Positions 38,992-48,437 are shown, counted from the first letter of the stretch. The stretch: DNA of 64,000 nt from an uncultured Pelagibacteraceae bacterium (GCA_902524595.1 CABZDS010000004.1:1-64000); one strand, 5' to 3'. Numbers and translations: made by a program. The notes: generated by a model from the sequence alone, not told the origin.

Positions 38992-39698
38992 AATTTAATT
39001 AAATCCCTAGATCTACTCTGATCTAGGTATTTAGCTTCTTTTATATTCTTTTTTTCAAATTTCAAAAGTAGAGGATTTCCTGTTGGTATTTCAAGTTTAG
39101 AAATTTCATTGTCATCAATTTTAAATAAATATTTTAAAAGTGATCTAATAGAATTACCATGAGCAGATATAATTATATTATCATGCAAATTTTTCTCTAT
39201 GTTTTCAACAAAATAGGGCACAACTCTTTCATAAGTATCTTTAAGAGACTCTGTATCTGGAATTAGGTTACGGGGTATATCATTGTAAATACCTATATTT
39301 TTTGGATGGTATGGACTATTTATATTTAAAGGTTTTGGTGGATTATCCCAAGATCTTCTGAATTTGTGAACTTCTTCTTCTCCTAATTTTTTTCTCATTT
39401 CATCTTTGTTTAATCCTGTCAGCGATCCGTAGTGCCTTTCATTTAATTGCCAGGCTTTAATCATATTATCTGGTTTTACTCTGATTGTATTTAAAATGAG
39501 TTTTAAAGTATCAATCGATCTTAGTTGATAAGAAGTATAAAAATGTTTGATTTCTAAATTTAATTTTTTTATTAACTCTCCGGCTTTACAGGCTTCCAAT
39601 TTTCCTTGTGGCGCGAGTTTAACGTCGACCCATCCTGTAAATTTATTTTCTAAATTCCATTCGCTTTGACCATGTCTAACAAGTATTAAGTGACTCAT
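38988..39698 (-). CDS. gpmA: 2,3-bisphosphoglycerate-dependent phosphoglycerate mutase
   Basis: GpmA interconverts 3- and 2-phosphoglycerate in central carbon metabolism. The 236-residue protein has the phosphohistidine motif LVRHGQSEWNLENKFTGW, LNERHYGSLTGLNK, SLKDTYERVVPYF and SAHGNSIRSL. It is convergent with murU (4-base overlap) and divergent from the VanZ-like gene with only 26 bases between starts. Confidence 0.96.
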   Translation of the reverse strand: MSHLILVRHGQSEWNLENKFTGWVDVKLAPQGKLEACKAGELIKKLNLEIKHFYTSYQLRSIDTLKLILNTIRVKPDNMIKAWQLNERHYGSLTGLNKDEMRKKLGEEEVHKFRRSWDNPPKPLNINSPYHPKNIGIYNDIPRNLIPDTESLKDTYERVVPYFVENIEKNLHDNIIISAHGNSIRSLLKYLFKIDDNEISKLEIPTGNPLLLKFEKKNIKEAKYLDQSRSRDLIKF

Positions 39699-39724
39699 TT
39701 ATGAAAATTTAATATAGATTAACT

Positions 39725-40096
39725 ATGAATTACATAAAGCAGTTTTTTTATCTGTCTAACGTAGTTTTATTTATTTTTTACTTGTACCCTGGAAGTATTT
39801 TGGGATGTTTAATATATAATGATTGCAAAATTCAACCGCAATTAACAAGAGATTTTTTAGTATCTTCAAATCACGTTTATGTTTTTTTTATTATATCAAT
39901 TCTAGGATTAATTGCTTTTAAGCATAAATTAAAAAATATATTTATTTATCTTATTTGTATTTCTATCATTTTAGAAATTCTGCACTTAATTATTCCAGAA
40001 AGAGGATTTGAATTAGGCGATTTGTTTGGTAATATAATAGGTGTACTTATATCATTTTTAGTTTTTAAAATAATTTATAAAGGTAGATTGCAATGA
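39725..40096 (+). CDS. VanZ-like small membrane protein
   Basis: The 123-residue protein has about four membrane segments and a C-terminal ERGFELGDLFGNIIGVL segment typical of the VanZ-like family (acidic residue followed by D-x-x-x-N in the last helices). Function is unknown; the VanZ namesake affects teicoplanin resistance but that should not be assumed here. It overlaps the F1 inhibitor gene by 4 bases (ATGA), so the two are probably cotranscribed. Confidence 0.75.
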   Translation: MNYIKQFFYLSNVVLFIFYLYPGSILGCLIYNDCKIQPQLTRDFLVSSNHVYVFFIISILGLIAFKHKLKNIFIYLICISIILEILHLIIPERGFELGDLFGNIIGVLISFLVFKIIYKGRLQ

Positions 40097-40401
40097 GTTC
40101 ATTCGATGAAAGAAAAAAAGGTTTTGAAAAAAAATTTGCTCATGAAGAGGAAAAACAATTTAAAATTAATGCAAGAAAAAATAAATATTTAGGAGAGTGG
40201 GCCTCACAAATTCTGGGATATGATGAGGAAAAAAAAAATCAATATATTCAAGATGTAATTAAAGCAGATTTTGCTGAGGCAGGTGATGAAGATGTTTATA
40301 GAAAGCTTTATGGAGATTTAAAAGACAAAAATATATCGGAAGACCAAATCAGAAAAAAAATGCAAGAATATAATGAAAAAGCAACTACTGAAGTTAGTTA
40401 G
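40093..40401 (+). CDS. F1-ATPase inhibitor subunit zeta (DUF1476)
   Basis: The 102-residue, highly charged helical protein matches the DUF1476 pattern: SFDERKKGFEKKFAHEEE, FKINARKNKYLGEWAS, DFAEAGDEDVYRKLYGDLK. In Paracoccus this family is the zeta subunit, which inhibits ATP hydrolysis by the alphaproteobacterial F1. The atpHAGDC operon lies in the same window but about 33 kb away, so expression is uncoupled by position. It overlaps vanZ by 4 and the nuclease by 29 bases. Confidence 0.87.
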   Translation: MSSFDERKKGFEKKFAHEEEKQFKINARKNKYLGEWASQILGYDEEKKNQYIQDVIKADFAEAGDEDVYRKLYGDLKDKNISEDQIRKKMQEYNEKATTEVS

Positions 40402-40885
40402 TTTTCTATTTTTATTTACATTTGTAGCAACAAATTACTTACTATCAGAAACAATCCTAATTTCAGATAATATTAAAATAATCGATGGTGATACAATTTT
40501 ATTAGATAATAAAAAAATTCGTTTTTCAGGAATAGATGCTCCAGAAACTAAATTTAAAGGAAAGCAACAGTTTTGTTTAAAAAATAAAAAAAAAATTAAT
40601 TGTGGAAAAATTTCAAAAAATTCTCTTACAGAAAAAATTGTAAATAAAAAATTAAAATGTTTAATCGAGCCCCAAAAAGACTATTTTGGTAGGTATTTAG
40701 GTGAGTGTTTTATCAATAATGAGAGTGTTTCAGCTTACATGGTAAGAAATGGATTAGCCTTCGACTATCCAAAATATTCTAAAAAAAAATATTCTAAAGA
40801 TCAAATTTATGCAAAAAACAATAAGTTAGGTTTATGGAGTATGGAATTTGATTATCCATGGATATGGAGAAAAAATAATAGATAA
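40373..40885 (+). CDS. Secreted thermonuclease-like nuclease (SNase domain)
   Basis: A 170-residue protein with a hydrophobic signal peptide (about residues 1-24) and a staphylococcal-nuclease fold: KIIDGDTILLDNKKIRFSGI, DAPETK and DYFGRYLGEC, which carry the acidic calcium-site and arginine residues expected of active enzymes. Likely a periplasmic or secreted nuclease, possibly scavenging nucleic-acid phosphate; that role is inference. It overlaps the zeta gene by 29 bases with an ATG start. Confidence 0.87.
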   Translation: MKKQLLKLVSFLFLFTFVATNYLLSETILISDNIKIIDGDTILLDNKKIRFSGIDAPETKFKGKQQFCLKNKKKINCGKISKNSLTEKIVNKKLKCLIEPQKDYFGRYLGECFINNESVSAYMVRNGLAFDYPKYSKKKYSKDQIYAKNNKLGLWSMEFDYPWIWRKNNR

Positions 40886-40898
40886 TTTATATTAAACT

Positions 40899-41498
40899 GT
40901 GATTCTTTTTAGAAAGTATTTTTTAGTTTTTGGTCTATTATTTTCAACTGCTTGTTCATCGATACCTCAAAATACATCAGATGGTTGTTCAATATTTTCT
41001 GAAAGATATCTTTGGTATAAACACGCAAAAAAAACTGAAAAAAAGTGGGGGACACCAATCAACTTACAATTAGCAATAATAAAAATGGAATCTGATTTTG
41101 ATTGGCTCGCTAAGCCTGCTCGTCAAAAATTATTTAAAGTTATACCTTATAAAAGACCCTCTAGTTCATTTGGATACTCACAAGCCATTAAAGGTACTTG
41201 GAAACAATATAAAGATGAGACTGGGAATAAATATGCTTTAAGAACTAGATTTAAAGATAGTGTTGATTTTATTGGCTGGTATACAAATAAAACGGAAAAA
41301 ATTTTAAAGGTTTCAAAAAAAGATGCTTTCAGACAATATATTGCTTATCATGAAGGCTGGGGAAATTATAAAAATTATAAAAACAATCAGAAAGTTATAG
41401 TATTGGCAAAAAAAGTAGAGGGTTTTTCAAATAAATTCAAGAAGCAGCTTAATAAATGTAGTAAATCTTTGACTACTAGAAAATATATTATTTTTTAA
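40899..41498 (+). CDS. Lytic-transglycosylase-like lipoprotein
   Basis: The 199-residue protein starts at GTG (40899) with a lipoprotein signal: a hydrophobic stretch and lipobox FSTAC around Cys19. The mature part resembles a transglycosylase SLT-type domain, with a candidate catalytic glutamate in IIKMESDFDW, then SSSFGYSQAIKGTWKQYKDE and the C-terminal AYHEGWGNY. Probably an outer-membrane-anchored murein-cleaving enzyme. It overlaps the 3' end of the convergent RND gene by 11 bases. Confidence 0.8.
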   Translation: MILFRKYFLVFGLLFSTACSSIPQNTSDGCSIFSERYLWYKHAKKTEKKWGTPINLQLAIIKMESDFDWLAKPARQKLFKVIPYKRPSSSFGYSQAIKGTWKQYKDETGNKYALRTRFKDSVDFIGWYTNKTEKILKVSKKDAFRQYIAYHEGWGNYKNYKNNQKVIVLAKKVEGFSNKFKKQLNKCSKSLTTRKYIIF

Positions 41499-44400
41499 TC
41501 AATTGCTTTTCTAGCTCCAGATCTACTGCATCTATTCTCTTGGTATTTTTTGCTAGTGTTAAATACATAGTTGGCGTTACATATAATGTAAAGAATGTTG
41601 AAATAATCATTCCACCAAAAATTGTTGATCCAACTGCTAATCTAGACGCCTCACCTGCACCTGGACCTATGTTACCTACTATAAGAGGCAACATTGCAAT
41701 CATGGTGCTTAATGAAGTCATTATGATTGGTCTTATTCTTAATTTACAAGCTTCCATCAATGCTTCCTCAATTTTTGCACCTGTTGTTCGAATTTGATTA
41801 GTATAGTCGACAATAAGAATACTATTTTTAGTGGATATACCGATTAATATAATCAAGGCGATTTGTGAAAATATATTTATCGAACTATTTAGAAATAAAA
41901 TGAATACAAGACCTCCAAAAACTGCAAGAGGCACAGTCAATATAATTATAAAAGGATGGACAAACGAGTTAAAAGTAGCAGCCATTACTAAATATGCAGT
42001 TATTAATGCTAAAGCGAAAATAAGAAATATTTCGTTACTAGTCTCTTTTAGTTCTTCGGACTTACCTTTCCAAGTTATTTGATTTTGAGGAGCAACTCTC
42101 AACATTACGTCTTCTAAATATTTTATAGCTTCAGACAATGTGTATTCTTCAGATAAAGCTGCCGATATAGTTACTGCTCGTTGTCTATTATATCTAGGTA
42201 ATGACTCAGCAGTTCCTTTCTCTTCAAATTCTACCAAACTTGCAACAGACACTAATTTTCCTGTAGTTTCAGATCTTATAAAAATCTTTGATAAGCCATC
42301 TTTATCTCTTCTATCTGCTAAGTACTGCTGAAGAATAATAGGGTATTCTCTTCCTTCTTTATTATATGTTGTAACCCTCTTTCCACCATATAATGTTTCT
42401 AGTGTTCTGCCTATATTTTCTATTGAAACTCCTAAATCATTTGCTCTATTTTTGTTAGTAATTAATTTTACTTCAGGTTTATTTTTTGTGTAATCACTTT
42501 CAATTCTAAACATATTTCTATTTCTTCTTAGCTCTCTTAAAACTTGGCTTTGAATTTGTTCTAACTCTTCATAACTTGTCCCATAAATCACCATTTGAAC
42601 TGGTTTATTGTAGCTAGAAACTCTTATAGATTGAGGTGATATAGGAAACGCAAACGTTTCTGGCACACTAACGACTTGACCAATAGCTTCTCTTAAAATA
42701 ACTTGTGTGCTCTTTTCTCTATTTTTCCATTCATCTAACAGCGCAATTATAATAAAAGAGTTATAAGAGGTTGCAGATTTACCAAATCCTGGGACCCTCA
42801 TAATTAATCTTTGGTAAGGACTATCTTCTGCTTGTAGTAATTTTAATATTCTTCCCTCAATTATTTGTGCTTTTTCCTGAGTATACTCGAATGAACTTCC
42901 TTCGTCTGTGGAACCTATAATTAAATAAGCTCCTCTATCTTCTAATGGTATCAATTCTTTTTTTGTGAAATTAAATAAATAAACAGATGCTGCAATTAAT
43001 AAAATTATAAATATCGAGATTGTTTTCTGCTTATTGATCCAATATTTTAAGGTATCAGTATAAAACTCAGTGAAAGATTTAAATCCATTATTAAATTTTT
43101 TCACAAAAAAATTATTTTTTTCTTCTTTATTTAAAAACTTACTTCCTAACATTGGTGAAAGGGTTAGTGCCACAAATGAAGAAACAACAATTGAGAAAGA
43201 TAGTGCTATTGCAGTTTCCTTAAACAAGGTACCAGCTATACCCTCAATAAAAATTAAAGGTAAAAAAACTGCAACTAAGATTAAAGTTGTAGCTATTATC
43301 GCAAATGTTATCTGTCTTGAGCCCTTATAAGCAGCCACAAGTGGCGTTTCTCCTTTTTCAATTCTTGTATAAATTGCATCGGTCATAATCACAGAATCAT
43401 CTGTAATTATTCCTATCGCTAAAATAAAGCTTAAGAGTACAAAAATGTTAATTGAAAGATCAAAAATATATAAACCTAAAAAGGATCCTATTAAACTAAC
43501 TGGCAATGCAACGGCTGGTACTATTACAGCTTTTAGGTTTCCTAAGAACAAGTAAATTATTACTACAACTAAAATAAAAGCAATGATTAAACTTTTATAA
43601 ACTTCTTGTATTGCAGTCCCTACATAAGTTGCTCTATTAAATGCTATTTCCAGCTTTAGTCCATCTGGAAGAGAATTATTTAAAATATTAATTTTTTGTT
43701 TTATTTGTTTTGAAAGCTCTACTGTTGATGCTCCACTCTTTGCATATATTCCAATCCCAACTGTTTTTAAATTAGTCGCGTTTTTTCTTTGAGCCTTAAA
43801 TAAAGTTTTCTCAGAAACTGGCCCAAACTCAACATTTGCAATGTCAGAAAGAGTTGTGACTTTATCTTTATTTTTTTTAATAGGAAGCTGCTTGATTGTT
43901 TCAATGTTAGAGTAAGATTTATCAATATTAAGAGTTAAATCTTTGTTACTAGCTTCTAAAGTTCCAGCAGGAATATTAATATTTTCATTTCTTAATGCTC
44001 TCTCGACTTCCTGAATAGTAAGATTATTGGCTGCTAATTTAATAGGATCTACCCAAACTCTAACACTTAGCTCTCTTAATCCACCGACTAAAATTCTACC
44101 AACATTTGGTACACTCGAAAAGGCATCTATAAGATATCTTTCTGCATAATCACCCAAATCTAAATCATTCCAAGTTGGTGACGATAACGCAACCCACATT
44201 GTAGTTGTAAAACCTGCTGCTTGTTTCAAAATTTGAGGTGGGTTTGCTTGATCTGGCAAATTGTCCGCAACTCTTGATACTCTTTCTCTTATATCATTTG
44301 CTGCATCATCTAAATCTATATCTGTATTAAAATAAATATTTATTCTACTTCTTCCATTAAGCGAACTAGAATCAATGTTCTTAATTCCTTCTGCTCCTCC

Positions 44401-44616
44401 TATAACATCTTCTATTTTTTGTGTTATCTCTTCATCAACAATTTCAGCTGAAGCAGATTTATAATCGGTTTGTACCTGTACCACTGGAGGCTGAATGCCA
44501 TCTGGTAATTCCCTAACAGGTAATTCCCAAAATACAAAAATTCCAAAAATAATTAGTATCATTGACATTACCCATGCAACGACAGGTCTTTTAATACTAA
44601 CTTCAGTTATATACAT
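41488..44616 (-). CDS. RND efflux transporter, inner-membrane pump
   Basis: A 1042-residue AcrB/MexF-type proton-driven exporter with 12 membrane segments and two large periplasmic loops. Seen are ISIKRPVVAWVMS-like first helix residues, PDGIQPPVVQVQTDY, the proton-relay aspartates in TM4 (GIITDDSVIMTD), the TM10 lysine in LIGISTKNSILIVDYTNQ, and FTLYVTPTMYLTLA. The substrate cannot be inferred. It follows the adaptor gene by 7 bases; no TolC-type outer-membrane gene is nearby. Confidence 0.93.
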   Translation of the reverse strand: MYITEVSIKRPVVAWVMSMILIIFGIFVFWELPVRELPDGIQPPVVQVQTDYKSASAEIVDEEITQKIEDVIGGAEGIKNIDSSSLNGRSRINIYFNTDIDLDDAANDIRERVSRVADNLPDQANPPQILKQAAGFTTTMWVALSSPTWNDLDLGDYAERYLIDAFSSVPNVGRILVGGLRELSVRVWVDPIKLAANNLTIQEVERALRNENINIPAGTLEASNKDLTLNIDKSYSNIETIKQLPIKKNKDKVTTLSDIANVEFGPVSEKTLFKAQRKNATNLKTVGIGIYAKSGASTVELSKQIKQKINILNNSLPDGLKLEIAFNRATYVGTAIQEVYKSLIIAFILVVVIIYLFLGNLKAVIVPAVALPVSLIGSFLGLYIFDLSINIFVLLSFILAIGIITDDSVIMTDAIYTRIEKGETPLVAAYKGSRQITFAIIATTLILVAVFLPLIFIEGIAGTLFKETAIALSFSIVVSSFVALTLSPMLGSKFLNKEEKNNFFVKKFNNGFKSFTEFYTDTLKYWINKQKTISIFIILLIAASVYLFNFTKKELIPLEDRGAYLIIGSTDEGSSFEYTQEKAQIIEGRILKLLQAEDSPYQRLIMRVPGFGKSATSYNSFIIIALLDEWKNREKSTQVILREAIGQVVSVPETFAFPISPQSIRVSSYNKPVQMVIYGTSYEELEQIQSQVLRELRRNRNMFRIESDYTKNKPEVKLITNKNRANDLGVSIENIGRTLETLYGGKRVTTYNKEGREYPIILQQYLADRRDKDGLSKIFIRSETTGKLVSVASLVEFEEKGTAESLPRYNRQRAVTISAALSEEYTLSEAIKYLEDVMLRVAPQNQITWKGKSEELKETSNEIFLIFALALITAYLVMAATFNSFVHPFIIILTVPLAVFGGLVFILFLNSSINIFSQIALIILIGISTKNSILIVDYTNQIRTTGAKIEEALMEACKLRIRPIIMTSLSTMIAMLPLIVGNIGPGAGEASRLAVGSTIFGGMIISTFFTLYVTPTMYLTLAKNTKRIDAVDLELEKQLIKK

Positions 44617-44623
44617 GTATTAA

Positions 44624-45640
44624 TTATTTTTTATTTTCTTGTTTTTCAGAGTCAGACTTTTTAAATATATTTAATTTTTGTAACCACGCAAACATACCAT
44701 TCTTGTTTTCTTTTATATCTTTTTTCTTTTTTCCGCCCCAACTAGATTTGTTTTGATTTCCTACTTTAGCACCTTTTTTTATAGGTCTTATTATTAAATT
44801 TGGTCTGACTTTTTTTGTACCCTCAGCAACAACTTTGTCACCAACTTTTAGACCATTTAAAACTTCAACAAAACCCAGGTATCTATCGCCGGTATCAATA
44901 TTTGTTTTTAATACTTTATTTTTTTTGTCAACTTTATAGATAAATATATTATCACCTTCCACTATTGTGCTGGTATCTGGAATACTTAAGCTTTCTCTTG
45001 TATCATATTTTATTGAAATTTCTAAAAATGAGCCAGGCAAAATTTCACCAGATGTATTATCCATTTTTATCCTTGTTGGTAATGATCTTGTATCCTCACT
45101 AATTCGACTAGCTAACGAGTCAACTTTACCTTTATAGGTTTTATCTTTGTATCCAGAAAATTTTATATCAACAGGTAAACCAACTTTAATAAATGGTACA
45201 AACATTTCAGGTATATCTACATCACAATAGATAATACTGGTATTTTCGAGATTAACTAAGATTGAAGATTTTGAAACTTCGATGTCTTCTGAAAATTCTC
45301 TTTTTCCAATTGTTCCATCAAACTGAGCAGTAATTTTTCTATTTTTAAGTTCTGCAATTACGTCACCTTTTTTTACTTTTTGATTAAAGTTGATAGGTTT
45401 AAGTATTTCATACTTCTCGATTTTATAGGATTGTGTTTTAAATGGTCTTGCTGTTCCGTATGTGCTTATTAAATTTTCAAAAACTCTATTTTCAGCAGCA
45501 GTAACAATTATTCCTGGAGGTGGTCTTTTACTAAATTTTTTCTTAAAATGATTTCCAATCATTGTTCTACCAACAATCACTGTAGCTATAATTAAAAAGA
45601 AAATTATTATTATGCTTGTAATTTTTGTTGATCTTTTCAT
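44624..45640 (-). CDS. RND periplasmic adaptor (membrane fusion protein) without alpha-hairpin
   Basis: A 338-residue adaptor with one N-terminal membrane anchor (about residues 8-27), a lipoyl-type domain, a beta-barrel domain and a basic C-terminal tail. The two lipoyl halves (KKGDVIAEL and TAQFDGTIGKREF) are joined by only a few residues; the usual 60-100 residue coiled-coil hairpin that contacts TolC is missing. The basic Lys/Trp-containing tail (about residues 290-338) is unusual. It lies 3 bases after sseA and 7 before the pump gene. Confidence 0.85.
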   Translation of the reverse strand: MKRSTKITSIIIIFFLIIATVIVGRTMIGNHFKKKFSKRPPPGIIVTAAENRVFENLISTYGTARPFKTQSYKIEKYEILKPINFNQKVKKGDVIAELKNRKITAQFDGTIGKREFSEDIEVSKSSILVNLENTSIIYCDVDIPEMFVPFIKVGLPVDIKFSGYKDKTYKGKVDSLASRISEDTRSLPTRIKMDNTSGEILPGSFLEISIKYDTRESLSIPDTSTIVEGDNIFIYKVDKKNKVLKTNIDTGDRYLGFVEVLNGLKVGDKVVAEGTKKVRPNLIIRPIKKGAKVGNQNKSSWGGKKKKDIKENKNGMFAWLQKLNIFKKSDSEKQENKK

Positions 45641-45643
45641 ATT

Positions 45644-46456
45644 TTATATTTTACCATATTCAGCCCATGAGCCATCATAAATGACTGGAAGATACTTATT
45701 ATTTACTTGAGAATATGCAAGTGCCAAAACACATGCTGTGATTCCAGAACCGCACGAAAACACAACATTCACTGGGTCATTTAAAGATAAATCGTTAAAA
45801 TTAGAAGAAATTTCAGATTTACTTTTAAAAGTAAAATCTTCATTGATAAGGGTTTTAAACGGTAAGCAAATTGAATTAGGTATTGAACCACTTCTTACAT
45901 TTTTTCTTGGGTCAGGAGTTGTACCAATAAAACGATCTTTGCTTCTCGCATCAATTAAATCAAATTTTTTTTTAATTATATTTTGGTCAATCTGATCTTT
46001 GCTCTTAACCATTCCATTATTTTCTTTTGCTTTATAGCTAGTAGTTTGAATAATTATATTATTAGCAGAAGTTATTCTTTTCTCTCTTCTCCATTTATTA
46101 AAACCTCCATCTAAAACATGTACTTTTTTTTTATCATGGCCAAAGTAAATTAAATTAAACCATACTCTACAAGCACTTAAAACATCAGAATTATCATAAA
46201 TAACAATTTCGTCTTCGTTAGATATACCCATAGATGATAGTATATTTTCCCACGAACTAATGTCTGTTAACATATGTGGCAAGTCGGTTGATTTATTGCA
46301 ATTTTCATCAATATCAAAAAAAATTGCATTTGGTATATGGTCTTTATTAAATTCCTCTCTACCATTTCTTTTCGTTGCGGGCATATGCCAAGAGCCATCA
46401 ATTATCTTTACATTTGAGAGATTTTTTTCTAGCCACTCAGTTGATATAAGTGACAT
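45644..46456 (-). CDS. sseA: 3-mercaptopyruvate / thiosulfate sulfurtransferase
   Basis: A two-domain rhodanese of 270 residues that moves sulfur from 3-mercaptopyruvate or thiosulfate to an acceptor. The active cysteine lies in the loop SCGSGITACVLA; the CGSGxTA form is typical of mercaptopyruvate-preferring enzymes. Also visible are DGSWHMPATKRN and VLDGGFNKWR. It overlaps msrA by one base and precedes the RND adaptor by 3 bases, so it is probably cotranscribed with both. Confidence 0.9.
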   Translation of the reverse strand: MSLISTEWLEKNLSNVKIIDGSWHMPATKRNGREEFNKDHIPNAIFFDIDENCNKSTDLPHMLTDISSWENILSSMGISNEDEIVIYDNSDVLSACRVWFNLIYFGHDKKKVHVLDGGFNKWRREKRITSANNIIIQTTSYKAKENNGMVKSKDQIDQNIIKKKFDLIDARSKDRFIGTTPDPRKNVRSGSIPNSICLPFKTLINEDFTFKSKSEISSNFNDLSLNDPVNVVFSCGSGITACVLALAYSQVNNKYLPVIYDGSWAEYGKI

Positions 46457-46902
46457 TAGAAACTTTTTTCCAAATATTTCTGATGATAATCTTCGGCTTT
46501 GTTATAATTTTTTGATTTTGATATTTTGGTAACGATTTTACCTTTAAATTTTTCATTAATTTCTTGCAATACTTTATTAGCGATTTTATTTTGATTTTCA
46601 TTATGAACAAATATTTCACTTCTATACTGAGTACCTACATCTGGACCTTGCCGGTTTAAAGTAGTTGGATCATGAAATTCAAAAAAGTTTCTTATTATTT
46701 CCTCATAAGAAATTTTAGTATTGTCAAATTCGACCTTAACTACTTCTGCGTGATTGGTGTCACCATAACATACTTCTTTATACGATGTCTTCTCAGTATT
46801 ACCTCCACAATATCCAACCTCTGTATTTATTACTCCATCTAACTTGCTAAATTTTATTTCGGGTCCCCAAAAACATCCGAGTGCTAAAGTTGCTATTTCC
46901 AT
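46456..46902 (-). CDS. msrA: Peptide methionine sulfoxide reductase MsrA
   Basis: MsrA repairs the S-epimer of methionine sulfoxide in proteins. The 148-residue protein is compact, with the catalytic motif ALGCFWGPE, then GYCGGNTEKTSYKEVCYGDT and HAEVVKVEFD. No MsrB domain is fused. It is first of a four-gene run msrA-sseA-adaptor-pump. Only 34 bases separate its start from the divergent EamA gene. Confidence 0.94.
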   Translation of the reverse strand: MEIATLALGCFWGPEIKFSKLDGVINTEVGYCGGNTEKTSYKEVCYGDTNHAEVVKVEFDNTKISYEEIIRNFFEFHDPTTLNRQGPDVGTQYRSEIFVHNENQNKIANKVLQEINEKFKGKIVTKISKSKNYNKAEDYHQKYLEKSF

Positions 46903-46936
46903 TGCTAAAAATTTTAATTAATCTAAAGTTATTATC

Positions 46937-47818
46937 ATGCTTTCCAAAAATCAATTAGGCTTTTTTTACATGTTTTTATCAATATGTGCCTTTTCAATTA
47001 TGGATGTAATTGTCAAGTGGTCATCAAATTATCCAATTGGACAGGTTATGTTCTTTAGAGGTCTATTTGGTATTTTGCCAATTATTTTTTTAGTTCCTAA
47101 GACAAGATTTAGAGATTTTTATAAAACAAATAGACCAGGATTACATTTAATTAGATGTTGTTCAGGACTGATAGCTTTAGCTGCAATATTTTTGGCACTA
47201 AGAAACCTACCACTCGCAACGGTTACAAGTATTTCATTTGCTGCACCTATATTTACAACTTTGCTATCAATATTTTTACTAAGTGAGAAAGTAGGAGTAT
47301 ATAGATGGGCCGCAGTATTTGTTGGTTTTATTGGTGTTTTAGTAATTACCCAACCGGGATTTTCTAGCTTAAATATTTATTATTTATTTCCAATAATCTT
47401 TTGTATTGGAATGTCTTACGTTGCAATTACAATTAGAAAACTTTCATCCACAGAACCAGTTTGGTTGATCTCATTTTTTTTTTCTTTTGCAATAACAATT
47501 GTTGGAGTTTTCTCAATACCATTTGGTTGGATAATGCCAACTTTCAATGATTTCTTTCTTTTATGTACAATTGGCTTGCTAGGAGGAACAGCTAATTTAT
47601 TATTAAGTCAATCATATAAATTATCTGAGGTTTCTCTGGTTACACCTCTTAAATATTTAGGATTAATATTTGCAATATCTTTTGGATATTTTATTTGGGA
47701 TGAAATTCCCACAATTAAAACTTTGATGGGTGCTTCACTGGTAATAATATCATCGATCATTATATTTCGAAGAGAAATATATTTAAATAAACAAGTAACA
47801 GTAAGTAGAAATGAGTAA
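46937..47818 (+). CDS. EamA/DMT-family transporter
   Basis: A 293-residue protein with ten predicted membrane segments in two EamA repeats (FYMFLSICAFSIMDVIVKW at the N-terminus; LCTIGLLGGTANLLL in the second half). SAR11 and other alphaproteobacteria have many such paralogues, exporting or importing small metabolites; the substrate is unknown. It overlaps the DNA glycosylase gene by 8 bases. Confidence 0.87.
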   Translation: MLSKNQLGFFYMFLSICAFSIMDVIVKWSSNYPIGQVMFFRGLFGILPIIFLVPKTRFRDFYKTNRPGLHLIRCCSGLIALAAIFLALRNLPLATVTSISFAAPIFTTLLSIFLLSEKVGVYRWAAVFVGFIGVLVITQPGFSSLNIYYLFPIIFCIGMSYVAITIRKLSSTEPVWLISFFFSFAITIVGVFSIPFGWIMPTFNDFFLLCTIGLLGGTANLLLSQSYKLSEVSLVTPLKYLGLIFAISFGYFIWDEIPTIKTLMGASLVIISSIIIFRREIYLNKQVTVSRNE

Positions 47819-48437
47819 GGCACCACCGTATTGGATAAAAGCTAGAACATATCTTTCAAAAAAAGATAGTATTATGAGATCATTGATTAAAAAATATAAA
47901 GACAATAATTTAACTACTAGAAAAGATGTCTTTTATTCTTTATGCAAAAGTATAATAGGACAACAAATAAGTGTTGCCGCTGCAGACTCTGTCTTCAAAA
48001 AATTTGAATTAGTATGTAAAAAAAAAATTAATCCACAAATTGTTTCTAATCTTAAAACATCCCAACTTAAAAAATGTGGTCTTAGTCGTCAAAAAATAAA
48101 AGGTATCTTGGAAATGTCCCAAAAATTTAAAGATAAAACTTTTAATCCAAGATTAATTTCCAAAATGAGCGATGAAGAGGCTATTATATATCTATCAACT
48201 TTAAGACAGATAGGAAGATGGTCAGCAGAGATGATTTTATTATTTACTTATAATAGGTCTAATATCTGGCCAGTTCAGGATATTGGATTACTAAGAGCAA
48301 TATCAAACAACTATAAAAAAAAATATTTTCCCCCTGAAATTTTTGTTAAAAGACTTCAAAAAAGATTTTCTCCATACTGTTCTGTTGCAACTTGGTATTT
48401 GTGGCGTTCAATTGATGACGATACTATTCAGTATTAG
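47811..48437 (+). CDS. DNA-3-methyladenine glycosylase II (AlkA-like, HhH-GPD)
   Basis: A base-excision repair glycosylase of 208 residues. The helix-hairpin-helix and GPD region reads LRQIGRWSAEMILLFTYNRS followed by WPVQDIGLLRA with the catalytic aspartate; SLCKSIIGQQISVAAADSVF is the typical upstream block. It lacks the N-terminal beta-domain of E. coli AlkA, as do many short bacterial forms. The 3' end overlaps the convergent DUF1330 gene by 14 bases. Confidence 0.88.
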   Translation: MSKAPPYWIKARTYLSKKDSIMRSLIKKYKDNNLTTRKDVFYSLCKSIIGQQISVAAADSVFKKFELVCKKKINPQIVSNLKTSQLKKCGLSRQKIKGILEMSQKFKDKTFNPRLISKMSDEEAIIYLSTLRQIGRWSAEMILLFTYNRSNIWPVQDIGLLRAISNNYKKKYFPPEIFVKRLQKRFSPYCSVATWYLWRSIDDDTIQY

